5,647 bases of DNA from Arthrobacter sp. (GTDB taxonomy: Bacteria > Actinomycetota > Actinomycetes > Actinomycetales > Micrococcaceae), in the NCBI GenBank assembly GCA_018260285.1, contig JAGLBH010000115.1, forward strand, positions 1-5,647. The letters run 5' to 3'. The number at the start of each line of letters is the position of its first letter. Within the stretch, counting starts at the first letter, position 1. The notes beneath the pieces are model-generated. The model worked only from the letters and a program-made list of their open reading frames with translations, made no database searches and was not told where the DNA came from. The translations under genes and the position numbers were made by a program. This document shows, piece by piece, positions 1-5,153 of this stretch.

Positions 1-442
1 CGGGCAGCGCCTCGAGGTCCGCGGAGACCTGGGGGCTCTGCTCGTCGAGCACGGGCCCGGCGTCGTCGGAGCCGCCCTGTGTTCCCGAGCCGCCCTGCGT
101 CAGAAAGTACGCGGCCTCGGTGATGGTCAGGGTGATGAGGGCCGTCTCCTCCGCCCCGACGAGCTCGGCGAAGCGCGCGAGGCTGTCAGCCGGATGGGCC
201 TCGACGATCTGCGTCATGCGGTGGAACGAGTCCCCCTCGCTCGCGCGCTCCACGAGCGTGTAGACGCAGCCCTGCGAGGAGAGCTCCTCGGCCGCGCCCG
301 GAGAGCGCCCCGTGAAGGAGGCGATGGGCCACTGGGGCCGCTCGGCGTCGGGCTCGGACGCCTGGGAGTACCAGACCTGGTGGGCCTTGTGGAAAGCGCC
401 CAGCCCGCAGTGGACCTGGCGGATGGCGGCGTGGTCAGTCAT
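1..442 (-). CDS. uxuB: Mannitol dehydrogenase/fructuronate reductase family protein, N-terminal part (runs off window)
   Basis: NAD-dependent polyol/uronate dehydrogenase family, most likely D-fructuronate reductase (fructuronate to D-mannonate) because it directly follows uxaC. Only the first 147 codons are present and the gene continues beyond position 1. Visible evidence: the protein opens MTDHAAIRQVHCGLGAFHKAHQ, where GLGAFHKAHQ (residues 13-22) is the family's nucleotide-binding GxGxFxRxHQ signature; TLTITEAAYFL further on matches the family's TxTEKGY strand. The ATG at 442-440 overlaps the uxaC stop by 8 nt, and an AGGAAGG lies 12 nt upstream inside uxaC, so translational coupling is likely. 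Oddity: a loop holds TQGGSGTQGGSDD, encoded by an imperfect 18-nt duplication. Family assignment is firm. The substrate (fructuronate, tagaturonate or mannitol) is inferred from context, since specificity determinants lie in the missing C-terminal half. Confidence 0.85.
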   Translation of the reverse strand, partial: MTDHAAIRQVHCGLGAFHKAHQVWYSQASEPDAERPQWPIASFTGRSPGAAEELSSQGCVYTLVERASEGDSFHRMTQIVEAHPADSLARFAELVGAEETALITLTITEAAYFLTQGGSGTQGGSDDAGPVLDEQSPQVSADLEALP

Positions 443-1841
443 GGATGCGGAAGGCCTTCCTGGGCGCCCGGTCCGTGAGCTCGACGATGAGCTCCTCCGC
501 CCGGGACTGGGTGATGCGGTGTTCGGCGACGAGGCGAGCCAGGTATCCGGCGTCGACCCTCCGCGCCGCGTCGTGGCGCGCCGGGATGGAGCAGAACGCC
601 CGGGTGTCGTCGATGAAGCCCGAGGACTTGGAGAAGCCCACCGTGCCGGTCGTGGCAGAGCGGAAGCGGTGCATGGCGTCCGGCTCGTCGAGGAACCACC
701 AGGGCGCACCCACGAACACGGAGGGGTAGAAGCCCGCGAGCGGGGCGATCTCGCGGGAGAAGACGGTCTCGTCGATCGTGAAGAGCACGAGCTGGAACCG
801 GGGGTCCGTGCCGAAGTCGCTGAGGAGCGGCTGCAGATTGCGCGTGAACTCGGTCTGGACGGGGATGTCGTGCCCCGTGTCTGCCCCGAACCGGGCGGCC
901 GTGGGCTCGCTGTGATCCCGGTAGACGCCCGGGTGCAGGGTCATGACCAGGCCGTCCTCAAGGGCCATGCGGGCGAACTGGTAGGTCATGTTCGCCTCGA
1001 AGGCCTCGGCCTCGGCGAGGGTGGCCTCCCCCCGGCGGCCCTTCTCGAAGAGGGCGGCCGCGTCGTCGTCGTCCATGCGGAGCGTCCGGGCCGAGTAGAC
1101 CCCGTGGTCCGAGGAGACGCCCCCGCGCTCCGCGAAGAAGCGGCGGCGCTCCGCGAGGGCCTCGAGGTAGCCCGCGTAGGTCAGCGGCGTGCCCGTGGCG
1201 TCCGCGAGGCGAGCGACGTTGTCCGCGAATTGGGGGTGGACGAGCTTGGCGTAGGCGTCCGGGCGGAACGTCGGCGAGACGCGGCCCGTGAAGGAGGGGT
1301 CCTCGGCGAGCTGGCGGTGCGCGGAGAGGTCGTCGAGGGGGTCGTCGGTCGTGGCGAGGAACTCGATCCCGAAGCGGTCGAAGAGGGCCCGGGGGCGGAA
1401 GTCCTCGCGAGAGAGGGTCTCTGCGAGCTGGTCGTAGAGCTCGTCGGCGTGGTCGGGGCCCAGGAGGGAGTCGTCGAGGCCGAAGACGCTGACGAGTTCC
1501 GAGCGCACCCAGTAGCCGGTGGCCGTGCCGTCGAAGAGCGGCCAGTGCTCGCAGAACAGCCGCCACACGTCCCGCGGGTCCTCGTCCGAGAACGGGCCGA
1601 CGTTGAGCTTCTCGAGCGGCACCCCGGCAGAGTGCATCACACGGGTCAGGTAGTGGTCCGGGCTGATGAGCAGCGTCGCCGGGTCCGGGAAGGGGACGTT
1701 CTCCGCGAGCAGGCGGGCGTCCACGTGGCCGTGCGGCGAGACGATCGGGAGGGGCTCGGCGATCTCCACGAGGCCGCGGGCGATCCGACGGGTCTCGGGG
1801 TCCGCCGGGAGGAGGCGGTCAGGGTGCTGGGCGATAGACAT
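435..1841 (-). CDS. uxaC: Uronate (glucuronate) isomerase UxaC
   Basis: Cytoplasmic uronate isomerase (EC 5.3.1.12) of the amidohydrolase fold, converting D-glucuronate to D-fructuronate (and usually D-galacturonate to D-tagaturonate) at the head of hexuronate catabolism. The 468-residue product matches the family's usual length of about 470. Motifs, numbered from the ATG: SPHGHVD with the metal-type H37-x-H39 pair; TTDDPLDDL at 165-173; LHPGVYRDHSE from 302; WWFLDE at 381-386; DDTRAF at 411-416, corresponding to the conserved TDSRSF near the C terminus of the E. coli enzyme. Start choice: ATG at 1841 gives MSIAQHPDRLLPADP, typical for actinobacterial homologues. An in-frame TTG at 1850 would add three residues. 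GAGG sits only 3 nt before the ATG and AGAAG 9 nt before it, so the ribosome site is weak. It is followed by the reductase gene with an 8-nt overlap and preceded, after 136 nt containing a hairpin, by the transporter. Confidence 0.95.
   Translation of the reverse strand: MSIAQHPDRLLPADPETRRIARGLVEIAEPLPIVSPHGHVDARLLAENVPFPDPATLLISPDHYLTRVMHSAGVPLEKLNVGPFSDEDPRDVWRLFCEHWPLFDGTATGYWVRSELVSVFGLDDSLLGPDHADELYDQLAETLSREDFRPRALFDRFGIEFLATTDDPLDDLSAHRQLAEDPSFTGRVSPTFRPDAYAKLVHPQFADNVARLADATGTPLTYAGYLEALAERRRFFAERGGVSSDHGVYSARTLRMDDDDAAALFEKGRRGEATLAEAEAFEANMTYQFARMALEDGLVMTLHPGVYRDHSEPTAARFGADTGHDIPVQTEFTRNLQPLLSDFGTDPRFQLVLFTIDETVFSREIAPLAGFYPSVFVGAPWWFLDEPDAMHRFRSATTGTVGFSKSSGFIDDTRAFCSIPARHDAARRVDAGYLARLVAEHRITQSRAEELIVELTDRAPRKAFRIHD
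449..460. other. 12-bp perfect palindrome over the reductase gene's ribosome site
   Basis: GGAAGGCCTTCC reads identically on both strands. It lies inside the last codons of uxaC and contains the AGGAAGG that is the only Shine-Dalgarno-like stretch before the ATG at 442. Self-pairing is theoretically possible but leaves no loop, so a restriction-site-like chance palindrome in GC-rich coding DNA is equally likely. Confidence 0.3.
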
Positions 1842-1907
1842 GATCCTCAACTTCTGCTCTGTCCCCGGGCTCGCTGAACGGTACTCGGGGCTTTCCTACA
1901 GGGTGGG

Positions 1908-1969
1908 GGAAGACTGCCCCCGTGGCCAGGCGGTTGCCACTTGTTGCCATGGGACGAGGGCAGTCTTCC
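1908..1969 (-). terminator. Hairpin between transporter and uxaC (attenuator, weak terminator or processing site)
   Basis: An inverted repeat starts 8 nt after the transporter stop. The arms are 1908-1923 and 1954-1969, with 12 perfect base pairs (GGAAGACTGCCC against GGGCAGTCTTCC), then one non-Watson-Crick position and three more pairs, around a 30-nt loop. The odd position (C1920 opposite A1957) becomes a G-U wobble in minus-strand RNA but a C-A mismatch in plus-strand RNA, consistent with function in the transcript of these genes. No U-run follows, so a classical intrinsic terminator is doubtful. It may instead lower or stabilise expression between uidB and uxaC. Confidence 0.45.
1930..1949. 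repeat. Paired GTTGCCA direct repeats in the hairpin loop
   Basis: The loop of the intergenic hairpin contains GTTGCCA twice (1933-1939 and 1943-1949), one helical turn apart. A related pair, GCGGTTGCCA followed by GTTGTC, occurs at 3490-3508 upstream of the transporter. Direct repeats with a 10-bp period can be binding sites on one DNA face, but nothing here proves a regulator binds them. Confidence 0.3.
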
Positions 1970-1977
1970 GGGGCGGG

Positions 1978-3387
1978 TCAGCCGGCGATCGCGGAACCGC
2001 GCGCCGCGCGGCGCTCCTCGATGATGCGCAGCGTCTCCTGGTGGCTCTCCTCGTTGAGCGGGTAGAAGAACATGATGAGAACGGCGACGGCGAAGATCGC
2101 CGCCGGGATGATCCCCGCCGCCGTCGCGATGCCCTGAATGGTGGCCGCCGAGGGGTGCGGGCCCTTGACGTAGCCGGCCATGCCCAGGCCGTAGGAGGCG
2201 AGGGCGGCGCCGATGGCCTGACCGCACTTGCGGGTGAAGGAGAAGGTCGCGTACGTGGCCCCCTCCGTGCGAATGCCGGTCTTCATCTCGCCGTACTCCA
2301 CCGTGTCCGCCTCGAGCGCCCAGGTCATCGTGTTGAGCAGCGCCGTGCCCACGCCCATGAGGGCCAGGGAGACGATGCAGAGCGCGAAGCTGCGGAACAC
2401 CGTGTAGCTCAGGGTGAGCAGGACGCCGCCGAGAATCCCGATGAACCCGCCGTACAGGAAGCTGCGCTTCTTGCCGAAGCGCCGCACGCACCAGGGCGCA
2501 AAGGGGGCGACGACGAGCACCACGCCCGACGTCGCGAGCAGCGCCACAGTGGCCAGCCACGGAGCGGACCCGCCGTTGAGGTCGGCCAGCACCGTGTTGG
2601 CCACGTAGATGGCGAGGGCGCCCATCATGCTCATGGCCGTCAGGAAGAAGAGCGCCGACCCGCAGAGCATGAGCAGCGGCCGGTTGCCCTTGAGGGTGCC
2701 CATGGCCTGCTTGAAGGTCACGCGCTCGACCTCGCGGACCACCACCTCACGGGAGGTGGCGAAGGTGGTGAAGAAGAGCACCGCGCCGAGGATGGTGAAG
2801 AGCGTGGCGGTCAGAAGGAAGGTCTGGGCCAGGTTCGGGGAGGACTTGATCTGGGGTGCCAAGAAGAGGGAGAGTATGACGATCGTGGCGCCCGAGCCGA
2901 TCATGCGGGCCGAGGCCAGACGGGAGCGCCCCACCGGGTCCTGCGTCATGGCCCCGGCGAGCGAGCCGAACGGGATGTTGACGAAGGAGTACAGCAGGCC
3001 CATGAGAGCGTAGGAGATCGTGGCCCAGGCGAGCTTGGCCCCGTAGCCGTCCACGGGGATCCAGAAGCACAGGAGGTTGGAGGCGAGCAGCGGCACCGAG
3101 TACCAGAGGAGGAAGGGCCTGAATTTGCCCCATTTGGTCATGGTGCGGTCCACAATGCGCCCGGCCAGAAGGTCGGCGAGAGCGTCCCAGAGCTTCACGA
3201 AAAGGAAGATGTTTCCCGCGTGGACGGGATTGATCCCCACCACATCGGTGTAGAAGAGCAGAAGAAACAACCCGGTCATCTGAAAGGCGATGTTGCAGGC
3301 AGCGTCGCCCATTCCATAGCCGATCACGCGGGATTTCGGGAGAGCCGGCACCGTTGCCGCATTCACTCCCACAGTGGGTACAGTCAT
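1978..3387 (-). CDS. uidB: Glucuronide:cation symporter, GPH family (UidB/GusB-like)
   Basis: Inner-membrane sugar symporter of the glycoside-pentoside-hexuronide:cation family (TC 2.A.2) in the major facilitator fold, 469 residues with about 12 hydrophobic helices. Signatures: GYGMGDAACNIAF (23-35) in the first helix; WDALADLLAGRIVDRTMTKW followed by GKFRP (67-91), the loop 2-3 motif; YSFVNIPFGSLAGAMTQDP (133-151); NRPLLMLC (235-242); WALEADTVEYGEMKTG then RTEG (356-376); FSFTRKCGQAIG (382-393). From memory, these stretches match E. coli UidB especially closely, so a glucuronide or free hexuronate is the likely cargo. The neighbouring uxaC supports this. ATG at 3387 has a good AGGAGT at 3400-3395, 7 nt away. 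The gene is probably the first in a uidB-uxaC-uxuB transcription unit. Another GPH cargo, such as an oligo-uronide, cannot be excluded. Confidence 0.88.
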   Translation of the reverse strand: MTVPTVGVNAATVPALPKSRVIGYGMGDAACNIAFQMTGLFLLLFYTDVVGINPVHAGNIFLFVKLWDALADLLAGRIVDRTMTKWGKFRPFLLWYSVPLLASNLLCFWIPVDGYGAKLAWATISYALMGLLYSFVNIPFGSLAGAMTQDPVGRSRLASARMIGSGATIVILSLFLAPQIKSSPNLAQTFLLTATLFTILGAVLFFTTFATSREVVVREVERVTFKQAMGTLKGNRPLLMLCGSALFFLTAMSMMGALAIYVANTVLADLNGGSAPWLATVALLATSGVVLVVAPFAPWCVRRFGKKRSFLYGGFIGILGGVLLTLSYTVFRSFALCIVSLALMGVGTALLNTMTWALEADTVEYGEMKTGIRTEGATYATFSFTRKCGQAIGAALASYGLGMAGYVKGPHPSAATIQGIATAAGIIPAAIFAVAVLIMFFYPLNEESHQETLRIIEERRAARGSAIAG

Positions 3388-3394
3388 GACGCAT

Positions 3395-3400
3395 ACTCCT
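3395..3400 (-). promoter_or_regulatory. Ribosome binding site of the GPH transporter
   Basis: AGGAGT on the minus strand, 7 nt before the ATG at 3387, is close to the consensus Shine-Dalgarno. It is the strongest ribosome site in the window and fixes the transporter start. Confidence 0.8.
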
Positions 3401-3410
3401 GACGCTGGAT

Positions 3411-3486
3411 GAGTTCACCGCGATCGAGTGACTCTTATCACTCGATACGAGATGTGTTCATCCAATGACGGGAGAGAGTTCACCGC
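3411..3486. repeat. Three phased GNGTTCAYC direct repeats upstream of the transporter
   Basis: GAGTTCACCGC occurs perfectly at 3411-3421 and 3476-3486, with a related GTGTTCATCCA at 3454-3464. On the minus strand the shared core is TGAAC. Start-to-start spacings are 43 and 22 bp, close to four and two helical turns, so all three would face the same side of the DNA. They flank the perfect inverted repeat at 3423-3446. They could be sites for a second regulator, but chance cannot be ruled out for a three-copy pattern. Confidence 0.4.
3423..3446 (-). promoter_or_regulatory. Perfect inverted repeat, candidate operator/promoter of the uronate genes
   Basis: ATCGAGTGA and TCACTCGAT form a perfect 9-bp inverted repeat with a 6-bp centre (CTCTTA), 36 bp before the transporter start codon. 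On the minus strand it reads GTGATAAGAGTCAC across the centre, and the GATAAG in it could act as a -10 element, placing the palindrome over the RNA polymerase site. I see only a poor -35 (TGAACA upstream). The TGATAA-NN-GTCAC core recurs directly before lacI (5133-5145), which suggests the LacI-type protein binds both. A short hairpin in the leader RNA is the alternative. Confidence 0.55.
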
Positions 3487-3666
3487 ACAGCGGTTGCCAT
3501 GAGTTGTCGCTGAAGTCTCACGGACCCTCCCGCCCGGCCGGGCGTGGCCCGGCGCCCTGCGCTCGCCTCCCGCTCTGCGAGCGCCCGCTCCCCCCTCCCA
3601 GGGGCTCGTGCCCTGTGCGTGCTTTGTTCACCCGGAGCTCCCCTCGCACTCGCCTTCACCCCCGAC
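3487..3666. other. GC-rich gene-free stretch with a palindrome and a small hairpin
   Basis: I find no convincing gene here: open frames are short, lack ribosome sites and have no recognisable protein sequence. It contains a 14-bp perfect palindrome, CGCCCGGCCGGGCG (3531-3544). It also has a perfect 8-bp stem with 10-nt loop, GCGCTCGC (3559-3566) against GCGAGCGC (3577-3584), and a 4-bp stem GGGC-TCGT-GCCC near 3603-3614. If the transporter message starts near 3430 this stretch is upstream, non-transcribed DNA. If the message comes from further upstream it would be structured leader RNA. Confidence 0.4.
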
Positions 3667-3773
3667 GCGTACTCCTTGCACCCCCGCATTTTCCAAGAAC
3701 CCCCGGAATTTTCAGGGGTCTAGGGAAAATGCGGGGGTGCAGAAGTATGCACCCCGAAGAAACCGGGGGCACA
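3667..3773. repeat. Hairpin repeat element, copy 1 (complete)
   Basis: This is a large imperfect inverted repeat followed by a small hairpin. Arms 3677-3694 and 3724-3741 are a perfect 18-bp match (TGCACCCCCGCATTTTCC and its complement). With a 1-nt bulge and two imperfect positions the pairing continues outward to 3667 and 3750, giving arms of about 28 nt. Between the arms is a nested stem, ACCCC (3699-3703) with GGGGT (3715-3719). Beyond the right arm lies CCCCG-AAGAAAC-CGGGG (3752-3768). The part from 3680 to 3773 recurs at 3901-3994 with four transitions. It contains no coding capacity and I see no target-site duplication. It is REP/BIME-like or a very short MITE in character, and I do not recognise the family. 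Confidence 0.8.
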
Positions 3774-3900
3774 TCCCCCCCCTGGCCCCACAGAGAGCCA
3801 CTCCACCACAGCTCTCGACGGAGTTGAGGCTCCCGGGTGAGTCGAGCAGGGCAGCTGGGAGGGGAGACCGGTTAATGAGGAAGCATCCCGCCCCCGTTAG
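3774..3900. other. Unique spacer between the two repeat copies
   Basis: These 127 nt are not shared by the repeat copies and hold no gene. A 6-bp stem with a 12-nt loop, GAGAGC (3793-3798) against GCTCTC (3811-3816), is the only structure seen. Confidence 0.3.
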
Positions 3901-3994
3901 ACCCCCACATTTTCCAAGAACCCCCGGAATTTTCAGGGGTTTAGGGAAAATGCGGGGGTACAGGAGTATGCACCCCGAAGAAACCGGGGGCACA
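3901..3994. repeat. Hairpin repeat element, copy 2 (left end shortened)
   Basis: It matches 3680-3773 in 90 of 94 positions, the differences being four transitions. The main stem is 3901-3915 against 3945-3959 (15 bp) with one non-Watson-Crick position: A3907 opposite C3953, which is a G-U wobble in minus-strand RNA. The nested CCCC/GGGG stem and the trailing CCCCG-AAGAAAC-CGGGG hairpin are preserved. The outermost part of the left arm present in copy 1 is missing here, so the copy looks truncated or diverged on its left side. Confidence 0.8.
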
Positions 3995-4002
3995 GCGTTC
4001 AA

Positions 4003-4064
4003 CACCCCCGAGAATCCGGGGGTCCAACTAGCCCACCCCCGAGAAACCGGGGGCCCAACTAGCC
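4003..4064. repeat. Two tandem 31-nt hairpin units
   Basis: Units 4003-4033 and 4034-4064 agree at 29 of 31 positions. Each begins CACCCCCGAG, contains the hairpin CCCCCG-loop-CGGGGG (6-bp stem, 6-nt loop AGAATC or AGAAAC), and ends CCAACTAGCC. The stem resembles the small hairpins at 3752-3768 and 3973-3989, so the whole block appears built from one C/G-stem, A-rich-loop module. The units abut directly with no spacer, so this is not a CRISPR array. Confidence 0.8.
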
Positions 4065-4086
4065 CGCCCCGAAGAAATCTGGGGCG
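4065..4086 (-). terminator. Hairpin directly after lacI, possible terminator
   Basis: CGCCCC (4065-4070) pairs with GGGGCG (4081-4086) around a 10-nt A-rich loop, 20 nt after the lacI stop. It is the last, diverged member of the hairpin array. No T-run follows on the minus strand, so termination would be of the U-less type or Rho-assisted. The five small and two large stems in series after lacI make some role in ending or protecting the lut-lacI transcript plausible. Confidence 0.4.
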
Positions 4087-4106
4087 CAGCGCCGAGAGCT
4101 GATGCC

Positions 4107-5132
4107 TCAGGTGGATTCCCGGACGACCAGGCGGGAGGGCAGCATGATCGGCTGATCTGCCGTGGGCGTGGCGCCCTTCCGAAGGGCGATGACGTTCTGG
4201 GCCGCCGTCGCGCCGAGCATGTGGAGGGGAGACTCCACCGTGGTCAGCCTCGGCTGGATGAGGGAGCATCCCAGGGCGTTGTCGAAGCCCACCACGGCGA
4301 CGTCGTCCGGCACGCGGAACCCCTCCGCGCGGAGGCCCTGCATGAACCCGAGGGCCATGAGGTCGTTGTAGGCGATGACGGCCTCGCAGCGCCGCTCCCT
4401 CCAGAGGGCCACTGCCGACGCCCCGCCCGCCAGGTTCGGGCTGATCGAGGGAGTGCGGTGAATGGGGATGCCCAGGTCGTGCGCCGCGTCCATGGCGCCC
4501 CGCCAGCGCATGCCTCCCGCCCACGAGGCCTCCGGCCCCGAGAGAAACAGGATCGACCGGTATCCCCTCTCCTTGAGATGGCTCACCGCCTGTTCCATCC
4601 CCCGGCGGTTGTCGGGGATGACGGAGCTGACGCCGCGGACCGTCCTGTTCATGACCACTGTGGCCTTGCGCTTGGCGACCATGCGGAGGGCCGCGTCCGA
4701 CATGCGCGGGCTTGCCAGGATGAGACCGTCCACGAGGGGGATGGCTCGGTCGAGGGCCTCACGCTCTTTGGCCTCGCTCTCCTGGGCGTTGGCCAGCAGG
4801 AGGGTGTAGCCGCGCTGGGCTGCAGCCTCCTCCGCACCGGCGATCATGTCGAAGTACGCCGGATTGGCGATGTCCGAGACGATGAGCGCAATGATCCGGC
4901 TCGTCTGCTGGGCGGTCCGCTTGATGTGCTCGCTCCGGTAGCCCAGCGTCTCGGCGGCCTCGCGAATGCGCTCCGCCGTGGAGAAGGCCACACGCCCCGG
5001 CTTGGACAGCGCGCGCGAGACCGTCGACGCGGAGACGCCTGCAAGTGCGGCCACGTCGTAGATCGTGGCCGCCTTCGGCGCCGGATCTGGGCGCAGAGGG
5101 TCCTGCGTCCTGGGATGCTCATCCGGATTCAT
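4107..5132 (-). CDS. LacI/GalR-family transcriptional repressor
   Basis: DNA-binding, sugar-responsive repressor of 341 residues, the family's normal length. An N-terminal helix-turn-helix spans about 23-65 (TIYDVAALAGVSASTVSRAL), followed by a hinge at 66-78 and a periplasmic-binding-protein-like effector domain starting IIALIVSDIANPAYF (80-94). Other landmarks are AYNDLMALGF (254-263), VPDDVAVVGFDN (274-285), LTTVESP (296-302) and the C-terminal SRLVVREST. Position 74, where the family normally has the hinge Leu that intercalates into the operator centre, is Ala (HIKRTAQQ). The 22-residue tail before the helix-turn-helix is longer than usual, but no later start spares the domain. No ribosome site precedes the ATG, and a GATAAT 6 nt upstream suggests a leaderless message. 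It lies 21 nt after lutC and is the likely regulator of the uronate genes, though lut control is also possible. The effector is unknown. Confidence 0.93.
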   Translation of the reverse strand: MNPDEHPRTQDPLRPDPAPKAATIYDVAALAGVSASTVSRALSKPGRVAFSTAERIREAAETLGYRSEHIKRTAQQTSRIIALIVSDIANPAYFDMIAGAEEAAAQRGYTLLLANAQESEAKEREALDRAIPLVDGLILASPRMSDAALRMVAKRKATVVMNRTVRGVSSVIPDNRRGMEQAVSHLKERGYRSILFLSGPEASWAGGMRWRGAMDAAHDLGIPIHRTPSISPNLAGGASAVALWRERRCEAVIAYNDLMALGFMQGLRAEGFRVPDDVAVVGFDNALGCSLIQPRLTTVESPLHMLGATAAQNVIALRKGATPTADQPIMLPSRLVVREST

Positions 5133-5145
5133 GTGACCATTATCA
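5133..5145 (-). promoter_or_regulatory. Candidate leaderless promoter and autoregulatory site of the lacI-type gene
   Basis: On the minus strand TGATAATGGTCAC directly abuts the ATG at 5132. GATAAT matches the -10 consensus at 5 of 6 positions and ends 6 nt before the A of ATG, the geometry expected for transcription starting at the start codon. A 17-bp-spaced TTCTCG would be only a poor -35. The 13-mer matches the core of the inverted repeat before the transporter (TGATAAGAGTCAC) at 11 of 13 positions, so it may also be a repressor site. The gene could additionally be read through from lutC. Confidence 0.4.
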
Positions 5146-5153
5146 ACCCCAGG

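Noticed and set aside
312..1877. 521-residue plus-strand open frame antisense to uxaC
   Set aside because: It is an antisense shadow in GC-rich DNA: low-complexity, Glu/Arg/Gly/Val-rich sequence, while the opposite strand encodes a clear UxaC.
1863..1890. Second hairpin before uxaC (CCCCG against CGGGG)
   Set aside because: It has only a 5-bp stem with an 18-nt loop, which is expected by chance at this base composition.
1666..3402. 578-residue plus-strand open frame antisense to the transporter
   Set aside because: Its composition (Glu, Gly, His, Arg) mirrors codons of a hydrophobic protein on the other strand, and the real gene there is unmistakable.
3667..3994. Insertion sequence bounded by inverted repeats
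   Set aside because: There is no transposase frame between the copies, the copies are in direct orientation, and no target duplication is seen. At most they are non-autonomous short elements.
4003..4086. Possible CRISPR array from about 31-nt spaced repeats
   Set aside because: The units are nearly identical along their full length and abut directly. There are no unique spacers and no cas genes.
3608..4102. 164-residue plus-strand open frame over the repeats
   Set aside because: Its apparent protein repeats simply reflect the duplicated non-coding element. It has low-complexity composition and no start signals.
3712..4524. 270-residue minus-strand open frame crossing the repeat block and the 3' part of lacI
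   Set aside because: Half of it is an out-of-frame reading of lacI and the rest reads through the hairpin repeats. It has no ribosome site and no recognisable domain.
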